A DNA stretch of 64,000 bases from JAURDE01 sp965365285 (GCA_965365285.1 CBDUBC010000001.1:1-64000), one strand, 5' to 3'; positions 1 to 8,770 are shown, counted from the first letter of the stretch. Numbers and translations: made by a program. The notes: generated from the sequence alone by a model not told the origin.

Positions 1-1294
1 TACCCTTTTGATCAATATAAGGAATACTAATCTCTTCCATTTTAACATTAAATTTTTTAATTCTACTTTTATGATCTGAAATTAAGCCACCTGTCTTTTT
101 TGAGGTATAATGAGCACCTCTAATACTATAAAGAATTGTACCATCTACAACGCTCCCGAGAATTGTATTATCTTGATCTTTTAGGTATCTCACCTCTTCA
201 TCTATAAGATCATAATGTTTTGCCGTCCTTTCAGCTCTCAGTAAGAAGGGTATACCGATAGAATAAGTTCGATCCTTACTTTTTGTTTTTGATTTACTTT
301 CTTCAAGGGGAGTGAAAAGTCCCTCAATATTAGAATCCTCTTTAATTTGCTTCACGATTTTAGGCATATCTTTAAATAAAGCTTGTACAGCTGAAACCTT
401 ACCATCTAGTAGTTCTTCATAAGCCTTTCGTCCCCTTTTATCTCTTAAATTGAGTTCGAAGGTAAAAGCAATTGCTTTTTGTTTCGTACGACTTTCTCTC
501 ACTGAACCAAGAGCTAGTCTTCCTGAAAGAGCTTTACTCGTAGAATAGAGATCTTGAAGGGTAACTTTCACTTCATAATTATTAGGTTTCACAATCTTAA
601 CAACCCATTGTCCAGAAACACTTGCTTCTCCCGTAACCGAAGCAACGTAGCCTAGTGCTGCTCCCCCCGTAAAAGTAATAGTCCCTGTCATTTTTGTTAT
701 GATTACAGTTCCAGGCGGAAGTTCTTCGAATTCCTTATATTCTTTTGGGAATTTGCTAATTCGAGGTAGCTCCTTTGCTTCTTTATATGTATTCACCACT
801 CTTGATGACTCATAAGAGGTTCCTGCAGATACACTTAACCCTACTAAAAGGCCTGAGCCTGCTGTGGCAACTGAGGCAACTGCAGAGACACCAATTCCTG
901 CAGAAAAAGTACCAAAATCAAGAACGTTAAATGGACCCTCTTGTTGAATAGCGTCTTTAGAATTTTTAACGACATCATTTGTCCCTAGATAGAGAATAAA
1001 TCTATTGCGATCTCCGTCTATGGTTGCTGTAGGAAGTAATGAGAAACCAATACTATCACAAAATGGGCAGCTGTTTTCGACAGCGTCCTGACTATTACTC
1101 GTTAAAGGAGCAGGCTGCTGAGTTGAAGCTGCAGTTTTGGGTTCACCACCAACATTACCACCTGAACTATGGGGATTTTGGTCCTGTTCCCATCCTCTTT
1201 TATTTCCATTATTGTTTTTGTTGCCTTGGCCTCCAGCGGAACCAAATGTAAGAGATGGTATTATTAAAGCCAAAATAAAGAAGCTTCTTCTCAT
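1..1294 (-). CDS. Exported hypothetical protein, 3' end beyond the window
   Basis: The minus strand is open from an ATG at 1294 to the left edge without a stop, giving at least 431 residues, so the gene is cut by the window. The product starts with a typical Sec signal peptide (MRRSFFILALIIPSLTFG). A low-complexity Gly/Asn/Gln-rich linker (about residues 20-70) and a CPFC pair (near residue 75) follow. Next comes a long Gly/Ala/Ser/Val-rich apolar stretch (about 125-155) that could be membrane-associated or amyloid-like, then a mixed, lysine-rich region. I do not recognise the family. It is divergent from the glycosyltransferase gene at 1410, with a 115-bp intergenic region. Seen directly: open frame and signal peptide. 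Function unknown; periplasmic or surface location is inferred. Confidence 0.75.
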   Translation of the reverse strand, partial: MRRSFFILALIIPSLTFGSAGGQGNKNNNGNKRGWEQDQNPHSSGGNVGGEPKTAASTQQPAPLTSNSQDAVENSCPFCDSIGFSLLPTATIDGDRNRFILYLGTNDVVKNSKDAIQQEGPFNVLDFGTFSAGIGVSAVASVATAGSGLLVGLSVSAGTSYESSRVVNTYKEAKELPRISKFPKEYKEFEELPPGTVIITKMTGTITFTGGAALGYVASVTGEASVSGQWVVKIVKPNNYEVKVTLQDLYSTSKALSGRLALGSVRESRTKQKAIAFTFELNLRDKRGRKAYEELLDGKVSAVQALFKDMPKIVKQIKEDSNIEGLFTPLEESKSKTKSKDRTYSIGIPFLLRAERTAKHYDLIDEEVRYLKDQDNTILGSVVDGTILYSIRGAHYTSKKTGGLISDHKSRIKKFNVKMEEISIPYIDQKG

Positions 1295-1361
1295 AATTAT
1301 TCCTTGAAATTATTTTTACTAAATTTAACTATTTTTCGGTCGATAATAAGAATTAATAAAC

Positions 1362-1367
1362 TATAAT
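1362..1367 (+). promoter_or_regulatory. Possible -10 box upstream of the GT28-like gene
   Basis: A perfect TATAAT lies 42 nt before the ATG at 1410, in the AT-rich divergent region. No convincing -35 element is visible at 16-18 bp, so this is a weak prediction. The gene itself has a good ribosome binding site (GAGGA) 8 nt before the ATG. Confidence 0.3.
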
Positions 1368-1409
1368 TAATTTGGAAGCCTAAATATAGGTTTTTTCGAG
1401 GAAAATATA

Positions 1410-3719
1410 ATGAAGAGATATTTAAAACTATTTTTATTTATTCTTTTGATTCCCCTAAACTCTTATGCCAATGATAAAATTCTTATTTTCTGGTACGGAA
1501 TGGGAATGGGTCACATGATCCCGGCTAAGAGAATTGCTCAGCATGCTGAAGAATACTTTAAAAAGAAAGGCAAGAAGGTAGAGACCAAGCTCGTTGATAT
1601 TAGAGAGTTTAGTATTTACGATGATAACTCAGAGGAAACCGGTAAAGAAAAATATCTCAATTGGGCAACTAAAGAATCGGAGGCTTATAATAAGTTTTTT
1701 AAATGGCATCTTGAAAAAAGCCCAGATGACATTAAAACAAATTTTAACCTTTATACGATCTCAAAATACCTTGCAAAAGAAAAACCCACTGCTATTGTTA
1801 CCGTATTTTGGGGAGCAGCCCATGTCTTTTATCTATTAAAGAATCTATACCCAGGTAAGCTCGATTTACCAGTGGCCCTTCTTTATACAGATTATGGAGT
1901 GAGAAAGTTTGCCTATATGGTTCCTAAGGTAAATCAAATTTTTATGCCTACTAAAGGTTTATATGAAGAAGTCTTTAAAAAGTATAAGGACCTAGCTCCG
2001 TATCAGAGTTATTTTGATTTTTCTGGAATCCCAGTCGCTCAGGATATTATTTCTAAACTTAATAACCTAGGATCTGAAAAAATTCGAAAAGAATTAAAAT
2101 TAAGAACGGATGCAACTACTGTGGCCCTCGCAAGAGGTGGAGAGGCTTTTATTCCTCTCGCAGAATTAATCCGACAAACACAACAACGCCTCAAGGGCAC
2201 AAATTATCAAATTCTTGCGCTTTCAGGTGGGGCAACCATCGATGCGGCAGAATTAAAGGCCATCGCTGATAAGGATGATCGTGTTGTTATTGTAAATCGA
2301 GTGCCCAATGAGCTTTATATGAAATATATTAAAGCGTCTGATATTCTTGTCACTAAACCAGGTGGTGTAACACTTACAGAAACCTCTCTACTTAATATTC
2401 CCATGGTCATTATGAAAGGTCTTGGAGGACAAGAGCAAGATAATACAGATGAATACGTTAAAAATGGACTTGCTTTTTATGAAGAGCAACCTAAAAGAAT
2501 TGTTGATCGAATTGAGCAACTTGTGAAAAACGATCAAATTCGTAACCAGATGAAAGACAAGCAAAAGAAATACTTTAATGGATATGATCCAGGAAAGATT
2601 TCAGCGTGGCTTTTCCAATCCAAGTCTGATGTAGATTGGAACCAATTTTCTAGTGCCATTGAGAAAAAAGAGACTAAGGTGGCCATGCAGAAACGATTTG
2701 ACCTAAGCGCTATTTCTCTTAAAAATTGGTATAATTATCTAACTGATATAGCAGAGTCTGGATCTAAATCTAGAAATGCAGCAGCTAATGACCCTTACCA
2801 AGGGGATGAGCTTAAAGCAGCCTTTTCTAAAGTCGCTACAACTTATATGCAAAAGTCATTAAGTATTACTCGAAAAAAGAATGAGAAGTATCTTTCTCGA
2901 ATTGAAAATTTCTATAAAAATCCTAAAGATTATAGTGGCCCAGATATTTTTGAGACTCAGTGGAAGTTTCTTAGAAATATGATTCTTGAGTATTCATTTC
3001 ATGTAAATCTCAACCGACCTTACGATCCACCATCAAGAGCTCTTCTTGATAAAGTTTTCAAGAGTCTTTTAAAATATGGTGAAACCAATGTGATCAATCT
3101 TAAGCTAGAGGCTTGGGAGTACACCACTGCTAACCTTTATAGATATATGGCCAATTTCTTTTATCTGGCTAGAGATTACAAGCAAGCGACAGAGTATATT
3201 GATAAATCGTTTAAATTAGCAGACCCTAAAAATTTTAATGAAACCATGATTCAATTAATGGCTGAAATTTATATGAAAAATAATAGGGCAAAGGATGCTA
3301 TAAACCATCTAAGAGAACACCTAAAAATTAGTCCTAAAATGGAAGGTATTCGAGTGACTCTCGCCCAAATCCTAGAGCAAGAGGGTCATGAGGAAGAGTC
3401 CATAAAAGAAATTCAGCACCTCGAAAAAAATAAAGTACTTACTGAAGGTGAGTTTTTTAGAATGGCAGCTCTTTATCTGAGAATGAATAAAAAGGATGAA
3501 GCCTTTAATCTTCTCAAAAGAGGAATTACACAAAGAAAAGGTAGTGTCTTTCTTCACTCTCTCTTTCTTAAAACCATTCTTAATAAAGAAAATAGAGATC
3601 TTATGCAAAAAGTTTCACCACAAGAATTCAATAAGATTAAGAACGATTACAAGCAGCTTAAAGAAACAAAGCTACAGGAAATCGAAAGGTTACCTATTCT
3701 TGTTGAAGACGCTCTTTAA
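1410..3719 (+). CDS. Exported GT28/MGDG-synthase-like glycosyltransferase with C-terminal TPRs
   Basis: This 769-residue protein has three parts. Residues 1-21 form a Sec signal peptide. A GT-B glycosyltransferase module (about 23-410) starts with the donor/acceptor loop GMGMGH (30-35) and carries the GT28 signature KPGGVTLTE (about 316-324), as in MurG and monogalactosyldiacylglycerol synthases. The C-terminal half is helical, with TPR-like repeats (about 590-750). GT28 enzymes normally act at the cytoplasmic face with UDP-sugars, so an export signal is odd. No alternative start codon lies between the signal peptide and the first beta strand, so the export signal is not a mis-called start. 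GAGGA lies 8 nt before the ATG. Substrate and site of action are unknown; the fold call is firm, the function inferred. Confidence 0.8.
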   Translation: MKRYLKLFLFILLIPLNSYANDKILIFWYGMGMGHMIPAKRIAQHAEEYFKKKGKKVETKLVDIREFSIYDDNSEETGKEKYLNWATKESEAYNKFFKWHLEKSPDDIKTNFNLYTISKYLAKEKPTAIVTVFWGAAHVFYLLKNLYPGKLDLPVALLYTDYGVRKFAYMVPKVNQIFMPTKGLYEEVFKKYKDLAPYQSYFDFSGIPVAQDIISKLNNLGSEKIRKELKLRTDATTVALARGGEAFIPLAELIRQTQQRLKGTNYQILALSGGATIDAAELKAIADKDDRVVIVNRVPNELYMKYIKASDILVTKPGGVTLTETSLLNIPMVIMKGLGGQEQDNTDEYVKNGLAFYEEQPKRIVDRIEQLVKNDQIRNQMKDKQKKYFNGYDPGKISAWLFQSKSDVDWNQFSSAIEKKETKVAMQKRFDLSAISLKNWYNYLTDIAESGSKSRNAAANDPYQGDELKAAFSKVATTYMQKSLSITRKKNEKYLSRIENFYKNPKDYSGPDIFETQWKFLRNMILEYSFHVNLNRPYDPPSRALLDKVFKSLLKYGETNVINLKLEAWEYTTANLYRYMANFFYLARDYKQATEYIDKSFKLADPKNFNETMIQLMAEIYMKNNRAKDAINHLREHLKISPKMEGIRVTLAQILEQEGHEEESIKEIQHLEKNKVLTEGEFFRMAALYLRMNKKDEAFNLLKRGITQRKGSVFLHSLFLKTILNKENRDLMQKVSPQEFNKIKNDYKQLKETKLQEIERLPILVEDAL

Positions 3720-3725
3720 AATTCA

Positions 3726-3763
3726 TTGACAGACTTCTTTGCTGCGCAGTAAAACGCAGCAAA
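3726..3763 (+). promoter_or_regulatory. Promoter with perfect 9-bp inverted repeat upstream of the HExxH gene
   Basis: A consensus -35 TTGACA (3726-3731) is followed after 18 bp by TAAAAC (3750-3755) as a possible -10. TTTGCTGCG (3738-3746) and CGCAGCAAA (3755-3763) form a perfect 9-bp inverted repeat with an 8-nt gap around the -10. Transcription would start near 3762, just before the ribosome binding site AAAAGGG. The repeat could be an operator or, in read-through mRNA from the upstream gene, a hairpin next to the ribosome binding site. There is no T-run, so it is not a typical terminator. Confidence 0.5.
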
Positions 3764-3774
3764 AGGGTCTATCT

Positions 3775-5148
3775 ATGAAAATTAAACTTCTCCAATCCAA
3801 CTATCAAACTGAAAATTTTACAGCCATGAAGAATTCCTATGAGGAATTCTTACGAGAAGTAAGGCTTGACCCTGTTTATAGTGAAGCTCAAATTATCTCT
3901 GAATCAACAAAAGACTTTCTAGATAATCATATTGTAGACCAACAACTTAATGAGTTTTCCGGCCTCAAGTTTTATTGGGCAACTCTTCTTGAAAAGCTTC
4001 TTTATCTTGATTCCCTTCATGAAGAATATCAAACCTCAAAGGGCGATGTCCTAATGGACATTGAAGATGATATTTTTGATTTCTGGAATAAGAGTGAATA
4101 TATGCAAGCCTTTCTTGAGCTTATGGAAGAGAGTTCAGAGGTTTTGGATAATTCTCTAAAACTTATTCCCATGCTGGAAAATCAACTCGTTTCATTTTTT
4201 ATCCTACATATCGGACAGGAGCCATTTGATAAATCTCCTGTCCTTTATAATATACTACCAGAAATTGGTGATACCGAAGAGGCAATCTATGTAGGTGAAG
4301 AACTTCATGAGTATAGGCTTCCAAAAGATCTCCCTCTTTTTCCTTCACTCGCTATTAAATCTGTTGATAAAGAGAGAGGTGAAATTATCCTTGATAAGGA
4401 TGTAAAACTAGCGAGAACATCTAAGGCCATTGATCTTAAACATCCCGTGAAAATGATTCCTTTTCATAAAAATATTGACAGAAATAAGGATCAAGTCGAA
4501 AGAGCACTTGATATAATTCAAGACCTTTCACCAGAACTTTATCAAACTTTCTGCCAATTCACCAAGGTCATCGTACCTTCCGATGATGCTGGTATTGTAA
4601 GCTACTCTATGCAAGAGCTTCCTGGTTATTCTACGATAAATCTTTTTGATCGAGACTTCGTTGACCTTCTTGATGATCTTCTTCATGAAAATGGTCACCA
4701 TTACCTTAACTCTATTCTTAATTCCGCTCAGCTTATCAATGAAGATGATGAGATGATTTATTATAGTCCTTGGAGAAAGTCGCGAAGGCCTATCCGAGGT
4801 ATTTACCACGCCTATTTTACCTTTTACTGGGCTCTGCTTCTATTTAATCAGCTGACAGAAGATAGTAAGGATTTCCTAAACTCTAAAGAAATGGAAAAGG
4901 CCAGGGTACGCTTCTGTGAAGAATACCTTATGCTTGATTACTGCTGGCCAGACCTTCTTGACGCCAAAGAACAAGAAAAGATGGAAAAGGAAGGTATGGA
5001 AATTATTCAACCCATTCAGGATCATATTGATTCTCTTAAAGGAAAATTTGATAAGATCTACCTTATGCTAGAAAATGGAAATAAGAGAAAAATAGACGAC
5101 CTTAGAACAGTTTTGAAAGAGGAAAGAAAAAAGAATAACTTATTTTAA
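3775..5148 (+). CDS. HExxH-motif protein, putative 2-oxoglutarate-dependent peptide beta-hydroxylase family
   Basis: The protein has 457 residues from the ATG at 3775, which is preceded by AAAAGGG; a TTG at 3739 in the same frame lies inside the promoter and is rejected. The N-terminal two thirds are helical and acidic. The C-terminal part has HENGHH (304-309), an HExxH metal site. About 22 residues on comes SPWRKSRRPIRGIYH (331-345), whose final His could be the third metal ligand. The order HExxH, then SPWR..RP..G..H, is what I recall for the HExxH-type 2-oxoglutarate-dependent peptide hydroxylases found in RiPP-like loci. There is no signal peptide, so it should be cytoplasmic. No obvious precursor peptide is next to it. 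It overlaps the converging YgfZ gene by 9 bp. Family call moderately firm; substrate unknown. Confidence 0.7.
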   Translation: MKIKLLQSNYQTENFTAMKNSYEEFLREVRLDPVYSEAQIISESTKDFLDNHIVDQQLNEFSGLKFYWATLLEKLLYLDSLHEEYQTSKGDVLMDIEDDIFDFWNKSEYMQAFLELMEESSEVLDNSLKLIPMLENQLVSFFILHIGQEPFDKSPVLYNILPEIGDTEEAIYVGEELHEYRLPKDLPLFPSLAIKSVDKERGEIILDKDVKLARTSKAIDLKHPVKMIPFHKNIDRNKDQVERALDIIQDLSPELYQTFCQFTKVIVPSDDAGIVSYSMQELPGYSTINLFDRDFVDLLDDLLHENGHHYLNSILNSAQLINEDDEMIYYSPWRKSRRPIRGIYHAYFTFYWALLLFNQLTEDSKDFLNSKEMEKARVRFCEEYLMLDYCWPDLLDAKEQEKMEKEGMEIIQPIQDHIDSLKGKFDKIYLMLENGNKRKIDDLRTVLKEERKKNNLF

Positions 5149-6660
5149 ACTTCCTAAAAGAAGGCTCATTTCCTGGGCTGGCATAAGTTCGCCTTTCTTT
5201 TTAGCCTTTTCAATTCCTAGAGCAAGAATTTCCTTTGCCTCTTCTGGCTTTTTTAGCTCAATAAGGGCCTTTCCGTTGAGAAGGTAAGCTTGACTATGCT
5301 GAGGGTGGTTCTTAATCACTTTTTTCGTAAGAGTGAGGGTACTCTCATAATCCTTTCTTCGAAATGCAATATCCGCCATTCCAAAGTTTGCGAGGAGATC
5401 ATCAGGGTCAATTTCAAGAACTTGTTGAAACATTCCTTCTCTTCTTATAATTTCTTCATCTTGCTGTTTTTTGAGTTTGGCATCTTCTGAGGCTTTTTTA
5501 AAGGACTTCACCGTAGCCTTATCTTTTTCTGCTTCGGCTTCCTCTATTTTACCTAGCTTCATAAGATAAAGAGACTTATTGGTATGGGCCATGATTGATT
5601 GTGGATCAACTTGAAGAAGCTCATTCATCACATCAATGGCCTTTTGATATTCCCCTAATCTACCTAGGATAACACCTTTGGACTCATAAGCATCTGGTAA
5701 AGGATAAAGGTGTAGTGCATCCTCTAACAAGCACAAAGCTTCATGTTCTTTTCCTTCATTAAATATACTAGTTGCTTTGTAAAAAAGCTCTCTTGCTTTT
5801 TCCTCAAGGGAATCACTTCCCTGAAGTGGATAGGTAAATACCTGTCCCTGAAGCTGATCACCTTTGAGTTCAAGTTTATCTATTCGATAATCACGATGGA
5901 GTGAGATTTCAAAATAATAAATATCCTCAAAAACGAGTGAGCGGAAAATACTCGCCACTTTTCTTCCCTGCACTGTTAACTGATCACCATCAAACGAATT
6001 TTTAGTTACTAACAACGCGGGAAAGTAAGTAACATCTCTATTTGTTTGAATTTTAGCGGCGGTCTCTTGTCCTAAGAAGCAGCCTTTTTTATAATCGACA
6101 GCAAAATCATTAAGCCTAGTATTATTGACGAGCTCTCCGCCAAAAATATTCACGTTTATTTGTGGAAAACCATTAATTACACATATTCTTTCTAGATCTT
6201 CACTTTTTAGAATTTTTGCCTTAGGAAAGGGATTAAATGAAATTAATCCTTTTTCTCCAAATGGATATCCTAGATAGTTTTGACCTGACTTGTGATTAAG
6301 ATCGGCTCTTGCATCAAGCTGGAAAAAGGCATGCTTTTCGACCTCACAAATTTCAACTTCTTCCATGATGATATATTTTTCTAAATCCTCTTTAAGTGAA
6401 GAGGCCCATTCCCTTGGAACAATGATAATTAAATGATCTTCACTTTCTTTTAGGAGGTATAAAAAGCTTCGAACTCGGCCTTGACGATCCAAACGGGCGT
6501 TAAGTTGAAAATGTTGGGATTCTAGATCTTTTACATTATTAGTCAACTGACCATGAAGAAAAGGAGTCGAGTCAGGTCCTTTAACTTCTAAGACACTATG
6601 ATCCTTAAGCTGACCAGATCCTTTTACAAACCGATTTTGAATAAAGTTTGTTATAGTCAT
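5140..6660 (-). CDS. ygfZ: YgfZ/GcvT-like folate-dependent Fe-S protein with C-terminal TPR extension
   Basis: The first ~280 residues form a GcvT/YgfZ-like domain with the diagnostic KGCFLGQE (192-199), containing the conserved Cys of YgfZ/IBA57 proteins. These use folate in maturation or repair of Fe-S enzymes. Residues ~285-500 add TPR-like helical repeats and a charged coiled region, making the protein 506 residues against about 330 for E. coli YgfZ. The start is taken as ATG 6660, two bases after the stop of the upstream A-type carrier; a longer frame to 6687 would overlap that gene and delay the domain. Co-transcription with the Fe-S carrier supports the assignment. The TPR extension is unusual. 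Confidence 0.85.
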   Translation of the reverse strand: MTITNFIQNRFVKGSGQLKDHSVLEVKGPDSTPFLHGQLTNNVKDLESQHFQLNARLDRQGRVRSFLYLLKESEDHLIIIVPREWASSLKEDLEKYIIMEEVEICEVEKHAFFQLDARADLNHKSGQNYLGYPFGEKGLISFNPFPKAKILKSEDLERICVINGFPQINVNIFGGELVNNTRLNDFAVDYKKGCFLGQETAAKIQTNRDVTYFPALLVTKNSFDGDQLTVQGRKVASIFRSLVFEDIYYFEISLHRDYRIDKLELKGDQLQGQVFTYPLQGSDSLEEKARELFYKATSIFNEGKEHEALCLLEDALHLYPLPDAYESKGVILGRLGEYQKAIDVMNELLQVDPQSIMAHTNKSLYLMKLGKIEEAEAEKDKATVKSFKKASEDAKLKKQQDEEIIRREGMFQQVLEIDPDDLLANFGMADIAFRRKDYESTLTLTKKVIKNHPQHSQAYLLNGKALIELKKPEEAKEILALGIEKAKKKGELMPAQEMSLLLGSLK

Positions 6661-6662
6661 TT

Positions 6663-7004
6663 TTATACTGAAAAAGATTCGCCACAACCACAGGTATTGG
6701 TTGCGTTTGGATTAGAGAAGACAAAACCCTTCCCTTCCAGTCCATCTTGAAAATCAAGCATGACACCTTTTAGATAGATTGACGATTTAGGATCAATATA
6801 GACTTTGAACCCTTCATAATTGATCACGTTATCTTTTTCTTTTTGAGCATCAAAGTCCAGTTTATAGGATAAACCCGAACATCCCCCACCAATCACGCCC
6901 AGTCGAAGACCAACATTGGGTCCTTTCTCTTCAGTTTCGAATATCTTTCTAATTTGCTCTTTTGCTTTTTCCGTTAGGGTAACAATATTTGCTGCTTCAT
7001 CCAT
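6663..7004 (-). CDS. A-type iron-sulfur cluster carrier (IscA/ErpA/SufA family)
   Basis: The protein has 113 residues, the normal family size, with the three cluster-binding cysteines: Cys42 in GGGCSG and Cys105/Cys107 in the C-terminal CGCGES. A-type carriers receive Fe-S clusters from the scaffold and hand them to apo-enzymes in the cytoplasm. The gene is first of a two-gene minus-strand operon with the YgfZ-like gene, matching the linked roles of A-type carriers and YgfZ/IBA57 in 4Fe-4S maturation. Which paralogue it is (IscA, ErpA or SufA) cannot be decided from the sequence alone. Confidence 0.93.
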   Translation of the reverse strand: MDEAANIVTLTEKAKEQIRKIFETEEKGPNVGLRLGVIGGGCSGLSYKLDFDAQKEKDNVINYEGFKVYIDPKSSIYLKGVMLDFQDGLEGKGFVFSNPNATNTCGCGESFSV

Positions 7005-7092
7005 AAACTTATCTCATGTTAAAATTAGTGGTGCGCATTATTTATATTATAGCACCAATTCGATGTAAAGATGAGTAAGAGGATATAACTAT

Positions 7093-8397
7093 ATGAAAAA
7101 ACTAGCATCAGGACGCTTCGAACGATTATCTAAGCTTGGATTAAAGCTCGCCAAGGCCACTGGTAAACTTGCCAAAGGTCATCTCAGCGGTAAAGAAGAA
7201 AGCTCCAAATTCATGGCAAAAATAGAGGCATCAAAGGAAATCATAGAGGCAATGGGAGAGCTTAAAGGCGCTTTCATGAAAATTGGCCAAATGCTCTCCT
7301 TAACAGAAGATATGGTATTGCCAGATGAAGTCAGTGCCTTATTTAAAAAGCTTCAAAAAGAAGCACCTCCAATGACAGAGACGGAACTTCATAGCGTCTT
7401 TAAGGATGAATTTGATAAATTGCCCGAGGAGCTTTTCCATTTCTTTGATCCAAAGCCCATGGCAGCAGCCTCCATTGGTCAGGTTCACAAAGCAATTCTT
7501 CACTCTGGTGAAGAGGTCGCAGTCAAAATACAATATCCTAATATTCAACAAGCAATCAAGAATGACTTTAAGAATGTTCATACCATTGAAAAAGTCTTTA
7601 AAACACTTATTCCAAATCTTCCTGAAATTAAAGACGTCATAGAAGAAATCAAAGATTCTATAATTCGAGAGTGTGATTATGAAATAGAGGCAAACGAAGC
7701 AATCTTTTTTAAAGAAGAATTTGAAAAAGAATTTTCGAATATTGTTGTCCCTCAGGTCTTTAAAGATTTTTCCACAAAAAGAATTCTCACTATGGAGCTT
7801 ATGAAAGGCGATACTTTTGAAAAGACACTTATATATCCTCAACAAAATAGGAATAAACTTGGTCAAAGTCTGTTTGATAGCTTTATGTTTAGCCTCTATA
7901 AATTACGAAGGATTCACTCTGATCCACAAAATGGTAACTATCTTTTTACTCCTGAAAAAATTATTCTTCTCGATTTTGGCTCCACGAAGCTCTTTCCAAA
8001 AGAATTCATTGATATCTATTTAAGACTTCTCATCTCCATTGAAAATAATGACATTGAAAAGTATAAAGAAACTACGATTGAACTCGGTCTTTGCCTAGAT
8101 TCTGATAGTGAGGATTTCTTTAAAGAGCATTTTGAATTTGTAGGAAATCTCTATAAACCTTATCAAAAAAAGGGATACTACCCTATCGAAAATACAGTCA
8201 ATCCGTTTAAAAGTACTTTTTCATTCATAAAAGATAAATCGATGAAGGGACGAGCTCCTCAAAGAGATCTTTTCCTTCTTGATAGAGCTACGCTAGGTCT
8301 CTTCACTAAGCTTAAAGCGTGGCAGTCCAAAGTAAATTGGATTGATAGTAAGGAGAAGTATCGAGAAGAATTCTTTAGGGATTTTAAGCGGCCTTAA
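7093..8397 (+). CDS. ABC1/AarF/UbiB-family atypical kinase
   Basis: The 434-residue protein has the family marks in order: the KxGQ motif (KIGQ, 63-66), which covers the active site in UbiB/ADCK proteins; the Ala-rich nucleotide loop AAASIGQVHKA (about 131-141) that replaces the glycine-rich loop; a catalytic-loop-like DPQNGNY (about 277); and a DFG (about 294). UbiB homologues support quinone biosynthesis or lipid handling, apparently as ATPases. No C-terminal membrane helices are evident here, unlike classical UbiB, so a specific quinone role is uncertain. AAGAGGA precedes the ATG. The gene overlaps the converging receiver-like gene by 14 bp. Confidence 0.88.
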   Translation: MKKLASGRFERLSKLGLKLAKATGKLAKGHLSGKEESSKFMAKIEASKEIIEAMGELKGAFMKIGQMLSLTEDMVLPDEVSALFKKLQKEAPPMTETELHSVFKDEFDKLPEELFHFFDPKPMAAASIGQVHKAILHSGEEVAVKIQYPNIQQAIKNDFKNVHTIEKVFKTLIPNLPEIKDVIEEIKDSIIRECDYEIEANEAIFFKEEFEKEFSNIVVPQVFKDFSTKRILTMELMKGDTFEKTLIYPQQNRNKLGQSLFDSFMFSLYKLRRIHSDPQNGNYLFTPEKIILLDFGSTKLFPKEFIDIYLRLLISIENNDIEKYKETTIELGLCLDSDSEDFFKEHFEFVGNLYKPYQKKGYYPIENTVNPFKSTFSFIKDKSMKGRAPQRDLFLLDRATLGLFTKLKAWQSKVNWIDSKEKYREEFFRDFKRP

Positions 8398-8749
8398 GGC
8401 TTGTGGCACGACTTTCAATAATCTCATAGATAAGATCGACTAGTTTTTTATCAACATCCTTTGGCCTAAGAATGGGTAGTTCTAAATCATATTGTGGCGT
8501 ATTAATACTCACCAAAATCTTGGAATAAGAGCTAAAAGGCTTAAGCTCTCCTTCTCGAAAACTTTTTCCCTTTTTCTCAACAAAGATAACCGCATCGTAA
8601 TTAACTAGACCTAACTGATTTTTAGCCTCGTCGAGACTTAGAGTTTGAGTGACCTGCAGCCCATTTTTTTCTAGGTTCTTTATTGCCTTTTGAGCAAGAG
8701 TCTTATTCAAAGCACAAAGAAGTATATTGGGTTTAAACAATAGCGCCAT
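8384..8749 (-). CDS. Degenerate response-regulator receiver-like protein
   Basis: At 121 residues this is the size of a lone CheY-like domain, and the alternation of strands and helices (NILLCALN..., YDAVIFVE..., KILVSIN...) fits that fold. The position of the phospho-acceptor Asp after strand 3 reads VEKKG, with no aspartate, and the acidic pocket near the N terminus is also missing, so phosphorylation is unlikely. AAAGGAG lies 6 nt before the ATG. A protein-protein interaction role is possible. The fold call is inferred from pattern only; it could be an unrelated Rossmann-like protein. Confidence 0.55.
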   Translation of the reverse strand: MALLFKPNILLCALNKTLAQKAIKNLEKNGLQVTQTLSLDEAKNQLGLVNYDAVIFVEKKGKSFREGELKPFSSYSKILVSINTPQYDLELPILRPKDVDKKLVDLIYEIIESRATSLKAA

Positions 8750-8770
8750 ACAAGCTCCTTTTAAATAGGC

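Noticed and set aside
3738..3763. The 9-bp hairpin as an intrinsic terminator for the glycosyltransferase gene
   Set aside because: No T-run follows; it is followed by AAAAGGG, which serves as the ribosome binding site of the next gene. An operator or attenuator role fits better.
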